From positions 1 through 64,000 of the forward strand of contig NZ_JACYXI010000011.1 in NCBI RefSeq assembly GCF_014842915.1: 64,000 nt of DNA, in the 5' to 3' direction. Source of the DNA: Roseibium litorale. GTDB taxonomy: Bacteria; Pseudomonadota; Alphaproteobacteria; Rhizobiales; Stappiaceae. This document shows positions 35,036 to 43,632 of the stretch, one piece after another. The stretch's first letter is position 1; each line of letters starts with the position of its first letter. The position numbers and the translations under genes were made by a program. Under the pieces are notes generated by a model that saw only the letters and a program-made list of their open reading frames with translations, was not told the origin of the DNA and ran no database searches.

Positions 35036-36835
35036 TCAGACGGCTGCCCAGGCGAAGACCGCCGCAAGGCCAAGGGTAATGAGCCCGATCTTGGCCGCAA
35101 GATTGCGCACGCCAATCAGCCCGTAGGAGACCAGCCCCAGGCCGACCGCTATGCGGGCGAAGGCAAAGAGCGCCATGGCCGGGTCTTCTGTCAGGCGCAG
35201 CACATTCGGATTGGCGATCATGCCAAGCGGAATGATGTAGAGACCAACGCCGAGCGCCATTGCGGTAAGCGCTACCTTCAGCCAGTTTTCCCCGATCATG
35301 CCTGCTGCAATAAAGACCGCGCCGCAGACGGGCGGCGTAATGGTCGACAGCAACGCGAACCAGAAGACGAAGAGATGCGCCTGCAACGGCTCAAGGCCTA
35401 GGCGGGTAAGAGCCGGACCTGCCACGGAGATGCAGATGACATAGGCTGCAGTGGTTGGGACCTCCATGCCAAGGATGAGGCAGGCCAATGCGGTCAGAAG
35501 CAGAGAAGGCCAGAGCATCTCGTTTGAGCCCGAGAGGATCAGCGAGGTGATCTTCACGCCGAGGCCCGTGATGGACAGAACGCCGATGATGATCGAGGCG
35601 CAGAGGATGATCGAAGCGATCATGGCAACTTGGCGCGCGGAGGCGAGAGCCGCGTTCTCCAGTTTCAAGGCGATCTCGCGTGGGCGGATCTGCAGCTTGC
35701 CGTTAATCAGCAGCATCACCGCGCCCGCGAGAATGGCGATGCAGGCAGCATATTGGGCGGTGTATTGCGCGATGAACATGCCCCAGAGCAGCACAAAGAA
35801 CGGCACCAGGAAGAAGGCCGAGGTGATGAGAACATCGCGCAGGGCCGGGCGGTCCTCTTCCGCAAGACCCTTCAGTTCAAACCGCCGGGCATAGGCGTTG
35901 ATGCCGATCCAGACCGCGAGGAAATAGAGGATCGCCGGCAGGATCGCGGCAGACATGATGGAGGTGTAGGGAATGCCGGTCAGCTCCACCATGACGAAGG
36001 CACCGGCACCCATCAGCGGCGGCATGATCTGGCCACCGGAGGAAGCTACTGCTTCCACGGCGGCAGCCAGGCGCTTCGGATAGCCGAGCCGGGTCATGGC
36101 AGGCAGGGTGATGGCGCCGGTGGAGGCCACGTTGGCGGAGGCTGAGCCCGAGATCGAGCCGAACAGGGCAGACGAAATCACGGAGACCTTGGCGGCACCG
36201 CCTTTGAGGCGGCCAGCTGCGGAGGAGGCGAGGTTCATGAAACCTTGTCCGGCTTCGCCTGCGTTCAGGACCGCCCCGAAGATGACGAAGATCGAGACAA
36301 CCGAGACGGAGACCCCTGTCAGGCTGCCCCAGATCCCGCCTTCGGCGATGGTAAGTGTGCCTAGGAAACTGGCGAGCGGCGTTCCTGAGTGACCGAATTC
36401 GCCTGGAATATATTGTCCGAACAATCCGTAGGCGAGCGCGGTCAAAGCCACGAGGGGAAGAGGCCAGCCGATGGCCCGGCGCGCCGCTTCCAGGACGGCA
36501 AGAAGCAGGGTGACGGCGATCACGACCTGAAAATTGCCTTCCAGAAAGCCATACTGGTCGTTCAGCATGTTCTGATTGAGGGCGATCCAAAGACAAGCGG
36601 CCACCCCAGCAAGCGTCAGGATGGTGCCGCTGACACGTGCAGCCTGTCCTCTCGCCGGAACAACGAAGATCCAGGGCAACGCCAAGGCCATGTGCAAGGG
36701 CCTGCTGACCAGATTGGGAACCAGCCCCGAGAAGATCAGACCGATGTGGAACGCCGTCAGCACCAGTGCGAGGCAGAACCAGAACAGGCGGGAGAGGGGG
36801 AATTGGGGCGAATCTGAAACGGACTCAGCAGACAT
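35036..36835 (-). CDS. TRAP transporter permease, 4TM/12TM fusion
   Basis: This 599-residue inner-membrane protein joins the small (DctQ-like) and large (DctM-like) TRAP membrane subunits, the form that pairs with TAXI-type binding proteins. The large-domain signature is seen in FGSISGSASANVASTGAITLP, SSGGQIMPPLMGAGAFVMVE and LGMEVPTTAAYV. It uses an ion gradient to import the ligand captured by the protein encoded just upstream (36912-37871). I chose the ATG at 36835; the frame continues to a TTG at 36856. A hairpin separates the two genes. Confidence 0.92.
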   Translation of the reverse strand: MSAESVSDSPQFPLSRLFWFCLALVLTAFHIGLIFSGLVPNLVSRPLHMALALPWIFVVPARGQAARVSGTILTLAGVAACLWIALNQNMLNDQYGFLEGNFQVVIAVTLLLAVLEAARRAIGWPLPLVALTALAYGLFGQYIPGEFGHSGTPLASFLGTLTIAEGGIWGSLTGVSVSVVSIFVIFGAVLNAGEAGQGFMNLASSAAGRLKGGAAKVSVISSALFGSISGSASANVASTGAITLPAMTRLGYPKRLAAAVEAVASSGGQIMPPLMGAGAFVMVELTGIPYTSIMSAAILPAILYFLAVWIGINAYARRFELKGLAEEDRPALRDVLITSAFFLVPFFVLLWGMFIAQYTAQYAACIAILAGAVMLLINGKLQIRPREIALKLENAALASARQVAMIASIILCASIIIGVLSITGLGVKITSLILSGSNEMLWPSLLLTALACLILGMEVPTTAAYVICISVAGPALTRLGLEPLQAHLFVFWFALLSTITPPVCGAVFIAAGMIGENWLKVALTAMALGVGLYIIPLGMIANPNVLRLTEDPAMALFAFARIAVGLGLVSYGLIGVRNLAAKIGLITLGLAAVFAWAAV

Positions 36836-36858
36836 GACGTGTATCCGGAGAGGCAAAA

Positions 36859-36884
36859 GACCGGGCGTGTTGACACGCCCGGTC
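36859..36884 (-). terminator. Hairpin between TAXI binding-protein gene and TRAP permease gene
   Basis: GACCGGGCGTG and CACGCCCGGTC form a perfect 11-bp stem around TTGA. Read leftward, TTTTGCC follows, a weak T-run. Placed after the binding-protein gene, it likely lowers permease transcription or stabilises the 5' message, as common in binding-protein operons. Confidence 0.7.
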
Positions 36885-36911
36885 TGAAAAAGAAGGACTG
36901 TTTGACCTGAC

Positions 36912-37871
36912 TTACTTCTGGCTGTCGCTCAATTCAAAGCCGGCTTCCTCGTAGTAACGCAGAGCGCCCGGGTGGATCTTGCCGGTGATGGTGCCCATCA
37001 GGGACTTGTCGACGCCCTTCCACCAGGGAGAGGTCTCGGACATGGCGGCTTTCTGATCCCAGAACGTCTTCGTCAGGGTGTAGGCAGTGTCGTCATCCAT
37101 GGCCGTGGTCGCAAAGGCAACAACCGGCAGGGAGGTCGTGGCGATGTCCTTGTCCTGACCGGCATAGGTGCCCGCTGGGATGATGGTCTTGGTCCGCTTT
37201 GTCTGCGTGATCTGGTCGTCGGTCAGGGACAGAACGGTCACGCCGGTGGCAGCAGCGGCTTCCACAACGTTTGGGGCCGGCCAGGAGCCTGCGGTGACGA
37301 AGCCGTCGATCTGGCCGTTCTTCAAGGCCGGAACCGCATTGGAGAGCTCGACATTGGCCTGCTGAACCTTGTCCTTCAGACCAAAGAGTTCGAGATATTT
37401 TTCTCCCTCTGTCGCCCCGAAGGAGCCTTTGCCCAGCAGAATGGTCTTTCCGTCGAGTCCTTCAAAATCCTGGACGCCGCTCTCCTTAGACATGACGAAA
37501 TGCATGGTCAGGGACGGGATCGGGAACAGGGCGCGGATCTCGGAGAACTTGGGGTCTCCCTTGCCATCAAACGGGCCTTTGGCGGCAGCCGCAGCGGCGG
37601 CGAGGGACGGCGGGGCGGTAAAGACATAGTCCCCGCCGCGTGCGCGCACTTCCATCACGTTTTGAACCGAGCCCTGGCTCTCTTCCAGAGTGACGATCAT
37701 GTCGCCATTGGTGCCGGTCTTGAGCGCTTCGGCAATTTCCACGCCCATCTGATAGTATGAGGACGCCGCCTTGGCTGACTTGTAGGTGATGCGCGTTTCC
37801 GCATTCGACTGGGCTGCCAGGGCAACCGTTGCCAAGGCCGCGAGACTGACGGTGGCGAGACGTTTCAACAT
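36912..37871 (-). CDS. TAXI family TRAP transporter solute-binding protein
   Basis: This 319-residue periplasmic protein starts with a signal peptide ending near SNAETRITY. The TAXI (TRAP-associated extracytoplasmic immunogenic) family is recognised by the GVEIAEALKTGTNGDM region, VEARARGGDYVF-like middle and PWWKGVDKSLMGTITGKIHP end with GALRYYEEAGF. The ligand is unknown; related proteins bind glutamate or other carboxylates. It is the first gene of the pair with the fused permease. AGGTCCC precedes the ATG at 37871. Confidence 0.88.
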   Translation of the reverse strand: MLKRLATVSLAALATVALAAQSNAETRITYKSAKAASSYYQMGVEIAEALKTGTNGDMIVTLEESQGSVQNVMEVRARGGDYVFTAPPSLAAAAAAAKGPFDGKGDPKFSEIRALFPIPSLTMHFVMSKESGVQDFEGLDGKTILLGKGSFGATEGEKYLELFGLKDKVQQANVELSNAVPALKNGQIDGFVTAGSWPAPNVVEAAAATGVTVLSLTDDQITQTKRTKTIIPAGTYAGQDKDIATTSLPVVAFATTAMDDDTAYTLTKTFWDQKAAMSETSPWWKGVDKSLMGTITGKIHPGALRYYEEAGFELSDSQK

Positions 37872-38065
37872 GGGACCTCCCCAAAAGGTTATTATTCATT
37901 GCGCGAGCGGTTATCGGTCATTCCGGATTGCGGATGCCCAAAACAGGATGTGCAGCCGGAAGGTGCAACGTTGATTGTGCTATGGCAAGTGCAGAGATTG
38001 CTGAAGATGAGCTGGGTCATCTGCTCAAGGTCACAGAGTTGGTGGAACCGGTAGCATAGCCCGGT

Positions 38066-38617
38066 TCACATGGGCCGGTAAGCTTTTATCCGGCTGAGAA
38101 TGTCATCGGGCTTCCCGGTCAGCGTATCAAGGCGGACCAGCAGAAGGGTGTTGCCGTCTTCCTGAGGCTGGGCCGACCAGTTCCTCAGCATCAGGTTTTT
38201 CCAGAAGGGAAAGGCTTGCGGCTTGGCGACTGCCTGCTCAACCGGCCGGGTCAGCCGGACCGCAAGTGTGACAAGCTCGATGTTCCGGACAGCCGTCCGG
38301 CGCAGTTCCAGGCTGCGGATCGTGCTCCAATCCAGAAAGCCGAGACGTTCGACAAAAAGGCCGTCGCCATTCGCGCCGAGCTGGGGCTGCGACCTGTCGA
38401 TCATGGGAAAGTGCCAAAGAGCGGTCAGAACGGGTACCAGGGAGCAGAGCGCTAGGATCTCATGGCCGGTGAGGAGTGCGGGAACAAGCAGGCCTGCACC
38501 GATCAGCAGGCCGCCATAAACGATTGCCTCGCCGCTGGCACGGCGGAAACCGACAGCAAAAGGCTCCGGGCCTTTCCGCTCGTCGTCAATGAAGGGATCG
38601 GGGGCACCGGATGTCAT
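38066..38617 (-). CDS. Hypothetical membrane protein
   Basis: This 183-residue protein (start chosen at 38617, with AAGGCGG upstream; the frame is open to 38701) has an acidic N-terminus, two adjacent membrane helices (YGGLLIGAGLLVPALLTG and LALCSLVPVLTALWHF), then a cytoplasmic part containing LDWSTIRSLELRRTAVRN. That last element recalls bacterial PH-like membrane proteins (DUF2244/bPH). I cannot assign it with confidence. Confidence 0.6.
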   Translation of the reverse strand: MTSGAPDPFIDDERKGPEPFAVGFRRASGEAIVYGGLLIGAGLLVPALLTGHEILALCSLVPVLTALWHFPMIDRSQPQLGANGDGLFVERLGFLDWSTIRSLELRRTAVRNIELVTLAVRLTRPVEQAVAKPQAFPFWKNLMLRNWSAQPQEDGNTLLLVRLDTLTGKPDDILSRIKAYRPM

Positions 38618-38753
38618 GGACCGCCTTGTGCAAATCGGTTGAGCCACTGTCCTCTTGTTCCAAGGGACGGGGCCGATGTCAAAGATCTTCGACACCGGCA
38701 CAGGGCTTAAGGCCCGTCACTTGGTCTTTTCGCTGACCGGTTTTCCCGGTGGA

Positions 38754-39959
38754 TCAGGCCGTCTCCGTGGCCGTCAGCCTGGGCCGTCCCACGTTCAAGA
38801 CCTTCAGCAGAACGAAGGCTGCCACAGCACAGAAGGTAATCGCTCCGACCAGCGGCATCGCCGTGCCATCAAAGAACGGGCTGGCAGCGACAATCATCAG
38901 GCCGCCGGTCACCATCTGAATGGTTCCGCCAAGAGAGGAGGCGAGACCCGCAATATCCCCATGATCTTCCAGTGCCAGAACCATGGCGGACGGAATGACC
39001 AGTCCGAGGCAGGCGTTCCCCAGGAACAGAAAGAGCACCAGAACCGGCAGAGACCCAAGCCCGGCGAGCGTCAATGCCAGCAAACTCAGTTCCACCAGGG
39101 CAAAGCCGGTGACGGCAAGACTGATGATCCGGGTCATGCCGTATTTGTAGCCGAGATAGGCCGCAACCTGGGATGAGCCGAAGAAGCCGACTGCATTCAC
39201 CGCGAAGGCGATGCTGAACTCGACCATCGTCAGGCCGAAATAACCCGTGTAGACGAAGGAGGCGTTGGCAATGAAGACGAAGAAACTCGCCATGCCGCAG
39301 CCGCCGATCAGTGTCAGGCCCATGAAGAAGGGGTCGCGCACAAGCGTCAGGGTGCCTTGCCACAGGGACTTGCCGCTGACCTTGACCCTCTGTTCAGGTT
39401 TCAAGGTCTCGGGGAAGCCGAACTGAACCAGCGCCATGGCCAGGACCGCAGCCCCTGCCAGGAAGTAGAACAGGAAGCGCCAGCCGCCAAGGCTCATCAG
39501 CAGGGTTCCGGCGAGGGGGGCGAACATGGGCGAGACGCTGATGACCAGCATCACCATGGCCATCATCTTTGTGGCCTGGTAGCCGGTGAAAATGTCGCGG
39601 ATGATCGCCCGGGGCAGCACCATCACGGCAGCTGCACCAATGCCTTGCAGGAACCGGGCCGCAATCAGAAGCTCGATTGTCGGCGCAAAGGCGCTGAGAA
39701 TGGACCCTGAGACAAAGATGGTCAGCCCCATCAGCAGCGGCCGCTTGCGGCCAATCTGGTCCGACAGAGGACCGTAGACCATCTGGGAGAGGCCGAAGGT
39801 GAAGAAAAACGCGGTCAGCGTGAGCTGGGTGGTTGTCACTGACGCGTTCAGGTCGCTGCTGATCTGCGGCAACGCGGGCAGGTAGATATCGATCGCAAAG
39901 GGGCCGATGGCGCCCATCAGACCAAGGATCAACGCCGAGCGGAACATGCTGGGGGCCAT
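38754..39959 (-). CDS. Bcr/CflA family multidrug efflux MFS transporter
   Basis: This protein of about 401 residues has twelve predicted helices and the Bcr/CflA features: AIDIYLPALPQISSDL at the N-terminus, GPLSDQIGRKRPLL (loop motif A) and RFLQGIGAAAVMVLPRAIIRDI (motif C-like). Such proteins export drugs or sulfonamide-like compounds, some export cysteine. The ATG at 39959 is chosen from the usual start of the family; the frame is open to 40025. A palindrome at 40039-40056 lies 80 bp upstream. Confidence 0.88.
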   Translation of the reverse strand: MAPSMFRSALILGLMGAIGPFAIDIYLPALPQISSDLNASVTTTQLTLTAFFFTFGLSQMVYGPLSDQIGRKRPLLMGLTIFVSGSILSAFAPTIELLIAARFLQGIGAAAVMVLPRAIIRDIFTGYQATKMMAMVMLVISVSPMFAPLAGTLLMSLGGWRFLFYFLAGAAVLAMALVQFGFPETLKPEQRVKVSGKSLWQGTLTLVRDPFFMGLTLIGGCGMASFFVFIANASFVYTGYFGLTMVEFSIAFAVNAVGFFGSSQVAAYLGYKYGMTRIISLAVTGFALVELSLLALTLAGLGSLPVLVLFLFLGNACLGLVIPSAMVLALEDHGDIAGLASSLGGTIQMVTGGLMIVAASPFFDGTAMPLVGAITFCAVAAFVLLKVLNVGRPRLTATETA

Positions 39960-40038
39960 CTGTCGAAATCCGGATATGTGAAAAAAAGGAGAGAGGCAGG
40001 ACACCTCGTAAGGCTCCCTTACCATATCCGGAATGGAA

Positions 40039-40056
40039 TTACACCTGGAAGTGTAA
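40039..40056. promoter_or_regulatory. Palindrome upstream of the Bcr/CflA gene, possible operator
   Basis: TTACAC-ctggaa-GTGTAA is a perfect 6/6 inverted repeat with a six-base spacer, in the 154-bp gap between ribBX and the exporter gene. Its position suits a regulator of the exporter. No dedicated regulator gene is adjacent. Confidence 0.5.
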
Positions 40057-40113
40057 CCGGCAGCTCCGCGCTGCGCGTGCGCAACCCAGCGCCGCGCGGA
40101 GGCTTATTGGATT

Positions 40114-41433
40114 TTAGTGGTCCATAATTTCAGTGGCTTCGATCTTGATGTCGAAGCCTTCGAGACCGACGTAGTGGCGCTCACGAGAGGAAAGAAGGCG
40201 GATTGAGGTAACCCCCAAGTCCTTCAGGATCTGCGCGCCAAGGCCGATCTCGCGCCACTGTTCCTGGCGGACCTGAGCCGATCCATGCTCTTCGTTTTCG
40301 GCAGCTTCCAGTTCCGTCCGGCTGCGCTTCGACTGCCGGGCGACGCCGACAGAACCTTCGCGCAAGTAGACAATGACACCGCGGCCGCGTTCGGCCAGTA
40401 GCTTCATGGTCGTGTCCAGCGGCTGGGCTGCGCCGAAGACGTCATCCAGAACCGACTCCAGCTGGAGGCGGACCGGCACACTGCGTCCATCAAGGATGTC
40501 GCCATAGACGACAGCAACATGATGCATGGGGTCGTAGGGCGTGGAATAGGTCACGGCATAGGCATGGCCGGCAGCGGTCTCGATCGGCTGCTCGTTGACA
40601 CGCTCCACCAGCCGTTCGGTGCGCTGGCGCCAGGCGATCAGATCGGAAACCGAGACCATCTTGAGGCCGTGATCCGCTGCAAAGGCTGCCACGTCGTCAC
40701 CGCGCTTCACCGTGCCATCGTCGTTGACCAGTTCGCTGATAACGCCAACTTCCTCCAGGCCTGCAAGACGGCAGAGATCAACCGCAGCTTCCGTATGGCC
40801 GGAGCGGATCAGCACACCGCCTTCCTTGGCAATCAGCGGGAAAACGTGACCGGGACGGACAAAATCCTCCGCGCCCACATTCGGATTGGCCAGCGCCCGC
40901 ACCGTGGAACAGCGCTCTTCGGCCGAGATGCCTGTGGTCAGTCCGCGCCGGTAGTCGACGGAAACCGTGAAGGCCGTCGCAAGCGGTGCGTCGTTTTGCA
41001 AGACCATCGGATCAAGACGGAGGCGCCGGGCGGCGGCTATGGTCATGGGGGCGCAGACGATGCCTGAGGTGTGGCGGATAATGAAAGCCATCTGCTCAGG
41101 GGTTACCCGGGACGCGGCGACAATCAGATCGCCTTCGTTTTCACGGTCGTCGTCGTCGGTCACGACCACGATTTCACCGCGCTCAAAGGCACGGATAGCT
41201 TCTGCGACACGGGTTTGGGACACGGGATGCTCCTTGTTGGTGGCAAGACCAAGAAAGTCATTGGGTGTGACAGCGCCACCAGTGGCCTCGGCAATCTTGC
41301 GCGCCATATCCCGGGACACCCAGACATTGGGATCGTTGCAAAGGGCCGTCACCGAAGCTGCAGACAGGTTCGCTCTGCGCGCGAACGCGCTGCGGCTTTC
41401 CCCTTGCTCCTGAAGCCAGTGATCTAGTCTCAT
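40114..41433 (-). CDS. ribB: RibBX: DHBP synthase with N-terminal HTH and degenerate GTP cyclohydrolase II domain
   Basis: A 439-residue three-part protein. Residues 1-65 form a YdaS/Cro-like helix-turn-helix (SAFARRANLSAASVTAL, ATGGAVTPNDFL). Residues 71-275 are an intact 3,4-dihydroxy-2-butanone 4-phosphate synthase (DDDDRENEGDL, HTSGIVC, RPGHVFPL, SGHTEAAVDL), which makes the four-carbon unit of riboflavin. Residues 285-439 resemble GTP cyclohydrolase II, but the three zinc cysteines are replaced by Ser327, Pro338 and Asp340, so this domain cannot act as the usual enzyme. RibB with such a domain is known as RibBX; the fused HTH is unusual. No FMN riboswitch is seen upstream. Confidence 0.88.
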   Translation of the reverse strand: MRLDHWLQEQGESRSAFARRANLSAASVTALCNDPNVWVSRDMARKIAEATGGAVTPNDFLGLATNKEHPVSQTRVAEAIRAFERGEIVVVTDDDDRENEGDLIVAASRVTPEQMAFIIRHTSGIVCAPMTIAAARRLRLDPMVLQNDAPLATAFTVSVDYRRGLTTGISAEERCSTVRALANPNVGAEDFVRPGHVFPLIAKEGGVLIRSGHTEAAVDLCRLAGLEEVGVISELVNDDGTVKRGDDVAAFAADHGLKMVSVSDLIAWRQRTERLVERVNEQPIETAAGHAYAVTYSTPYDPMHHVAVVYGDILDGRSVPVRLQLESVLDDVFGAAQPLDTTMKLLAERGRGVIVYLREGSVGVARQSKRSRTELEAAENEEHGSAQVRQEQWREIGLGAQILKDLGVTSIRLLSSRERHYVGLEGFDIKIEATEIMDH

Positions 41434-41483
41434 GCTTTCGATGTAAACCCGGTCCTGCCTGTTGGCAAGCGTCCGTGCCCATA

Positions 41484-41502
41484 AATTTCAGTGATACTGA
41501 AA
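41484..41502. promoter_or_regulatory. 19-bp palindrome upstream of ribBX, possible autoregulatory operator
   Basis: ATTTCAGT-gat-ACTGAAAT is a perfect 8/8 inverted repeat around a three-base spacer, 50 bp before the ribBX start and 61 bp after the stop of the upstream methyltransferase gene. The HTH domain of RibBX itself is the obvious candidate ligand. This is inference from symmetry and position. Confidence 0.6.
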
Positions 41503-41564
41503 TGCAGTGCCCGGCGGATGTTCCCTGCTATCCACGGGAGTTCCGCCGATAGTCCGCTCTGCGA

Positions 41565-42797
41565 TCATGCTTTTTCCAAAGCCGCGACGCACTCGACATG
41601 AGATGACCAGAGGAACTGGTCGACCGGTGTTATTGTTTTTATCCGGTAGCCGCCATCCAGCAGGATTCTGAGGTCACGCGCGAGCGTTGCCGGGTTGCAG
41701 GACACCGCGATCACGCATGGCACTTTTGAGGCGGCAATTTGCTCCGCCTGAGCTTGCGCGCCTGCGCGGGGCGGATCGAAGACGACCGCGTCAAAGGCAT
41801 TCAGCTCCGCGGCCATCAGCGGGCGGCGGAACAGATCCCGGCGCTCGTGGGTGACCTGCTTCAATCCCTTGGGGACGCGCAATGCCCGGTCGAGCGCGGC
41901 GATTGCCGCAGCGTCGCCTTCAACGGCATGAACCGAGGCTTGCCGGGCAATACGCAGGGCAAAGGTGCCGATACCTGCGAAGAGATCTGCAACTTTCTTG
42001 GCCTTGCCAAGATTGTCCAGCACCAGCTTGCTCAGTGCTTCCTCCGCTTCGGCTGTTGCCTGGGTGAAGCTTGCCGGCGCCGCTACGACCGTTAATCCAG
42101 CCATATCAAGCGCGGGCGGACGGATTTCGATCAGCGTTTCGCCGTTCACTGTCAGACGGGCAAGACCGTGGGTCATCGCCAGCGAGGAGAGGGCCGCGAA
42201 GCGGCTTTCGTAGGACTTGTTGGCCTGCTCGAACGCCACATCCAGGCCATGCGGTGTTGCCAGAACCGTCAGCCGCAGGTCGCCCTTCTTTGGCATCAAC
42301 TCGCTGGAAAGGGTCTTGAGACCGGCAAGCGCCTTGACGATGGCTGGATCGAGAACGGGGCATTCCTTGATGTCCACCAGCTTGTGCGAGGCTTTTTCAT
42401 GATACCCAAGCAGGATCGAGCGCCCGGCGCGCGTCGCGGTCAGGACCGCCCGGCGGCGGCTGCCCGGCTTGCCTGCAACGGTTTCACTGACAGGGTCGCT
42501 GATGCCCCGGTCGGCAAGCGCCTTCACCACCATGTCCTGCTTCCAGGCAAGATATGGCGCTTCGGCATAGTGCTGAACTGAGCAGCCGCCGCAGGTCTCG
42601 AAATGGCGGCAGGCCGGATCGATACGGTCAGGGCTGGCCGACACGATGGTCACGCCACTGGCGCGGCCATTGGCAACGCGGGCGCTCACGGTCTCGCCGG
42701 GCAGGGCGCCTGGAACGAAGACAGGGCCGCCATCACTCTGCGCAATGCCGTCGCCACGGTGGCCGAGCAGGTTTACTTCAAGTGTCATTTGGGTCAT
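41565..42797 (-). CDS. TrmA/RlmD-family RNA m5U methyltransferase
   Basis: This protein of about 410 residues has an N-terminal TRAM-like part (LGHRGDGIAQ), a [4Fe-4S] motif C-x5-C-x2-C (CRHFETCGGC) completed by a later KECPVL cysteine, SAM motif VADLFAGIGTFALRIA, and the catalytic DPPRAG and SCNPATLARDL (nucleophilic cysteine). It methylates uridine at C5 in rRNA or tRNA; the exact site cannot be read. It starts 53 bp after the tlyA stop, in a probable operon. The frame is open to 42833; I chose the ATG at 42797. Confidence 0.9.
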   Translation of the reverse strand: MTQMTLEVNLLGHRGDGIAQSDGGPVFVPGALPGETVSARVANGRASGVTIVSASPDRIDPACRHFETCGGCSVQHYAEAPYLAWKQDMVVKALADRGISDPVSETVAGKPGSRRRAVLTATRAGRSILLGYHEKASHKLVDIKECPVLDPAIVKALAGLKTLSSELMPKKGDLRLTVLATPHGLDVAFEQANKSYESRFAALSSLAMTHGLARLTVNGETLIEIRPPALDMAGLTVVAAPASFTQATAEAEEALSKLVLDNLGKAKKVADLFAGIGTFALRIARQASVHAVEGDAAAIAALDRALRVPKGLKQVTHERRDLFRRPLMAAELNAFDAVVFDPPRAGAQAQAEQIAASKVPCVIAVSCNPATLARDLRILLDGGYRIKTITPVDQFLWSSHVECVAALEKA

Positions 42798-42849
42798 GGC
42801 GAGAGCGATACTCGCGATGAGCCGCAAGGGCAAGCTTTCTGGGAGAGTG

Positions 42850-43590
42850 TCAGCCGTTCTTGTAGCCGCTGAGCAGCCATTCCGCGTTGCCGTCTCCGCC
42901 TTTTACTGGGGAGGGGACAAGGTCTCCCGCAGTCCAGCCCGGCAGGCCTGCCAGCCAGTCCTGCAAGTGTGCAGCCGTCTTCTCCGCGACATCCGGGTCC
43001 ACCAGCCCGCCCTTGCCGATGTTCTCGCGCCCCGACTCGAACTGCGGCTTGACCAGAAATACGCCGCATGCGCCGGGCGCGGCCAGGTCAAGGGCCGGGG
43101 GCAGGGCGAGTTTCAGCGAGATGAAGCTGACATCCGAAACAAGGAGCTGAGGACGGTTCCCGTCCAGATCCTCAAGGGTCAGGTCGCGGGCGTTTAGCCC
43201 GTCGCGGCGGCGCACATCGGGATGGCTGGCGATCGTTTCATGAAGCTGGCCGTGACCAACGTCGATGGCGTGCACTTTGGAAGCACCGCGCTCCAGCAGA
43301 ACCTGAGTGAAGCCGCCCGTAGAGGCGCCGATATCGAGGCAGATCAGTCCTTTTGGGTCGATACCGTAGACATCAAGCCCTTCGATCAGTTTCAGGGCTG
43401 CCCTCGAAACATAGGCAGCTGCGGGGTCGGCAACCGAAATGACTGTGCTTGATGCGACCTTCTGGCCCGGCTTCAGGCAGAGAGCACCGTCAACGGAAAC
43501 GGTTCCGCGCAGGATCGCGTCACGGGCCCGGGCCCGGGTCTGGAAATGTCCGGTATCGACGAGGTGCTGGTCTAGGCGCTGTCTGGTCAT
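42850..43590 (-). CDS. tlyA: TlyA family RNA 2'-O-methyltransferase
   Basis: This 246-residue protein has an N-terminal S4 RNA-binding domain (RLDQHLVDTGHFQTRARARD) and an FtsJ-like methyltransferase (CLDIGASTGGFTQVLLERGA, AIDVGHGQLH). TlyA enzymes 2'-O-methylate rRNA cytidines and have sometimes been called haemolysins. In Hyphomicrobiales tlyA usually follows dxs; here MFS and copper genes lie between them. Confidence 0.92.
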   Translation of the reverse strand: MTRQRLDQHLVDTGHFQTRARARDAILRGTVSVDGALCLKPGQKVASSTVISVADPAAAYVSRAALKLIEGLDVYGIDPKGLICLDIGASTGGFTQVLLERGASKVHAIDVGHGQLHETIASHPDVRRRDGLNARDLTLEDLDGNRPQLLVSDVSFISLKLALPPALDLAAPGACGVFLVKPQFESGRENIGKGGLVDPDVAEKTAAHLQDWLAGLPGWTAGDLVPSPVKGGDGNAEWLLSGYKNG

Positions 43591-43632
43591 CAGCGGCTCA
43601 TAGACCGTTTTGCGGGGCTTGAAAACTGTGCT

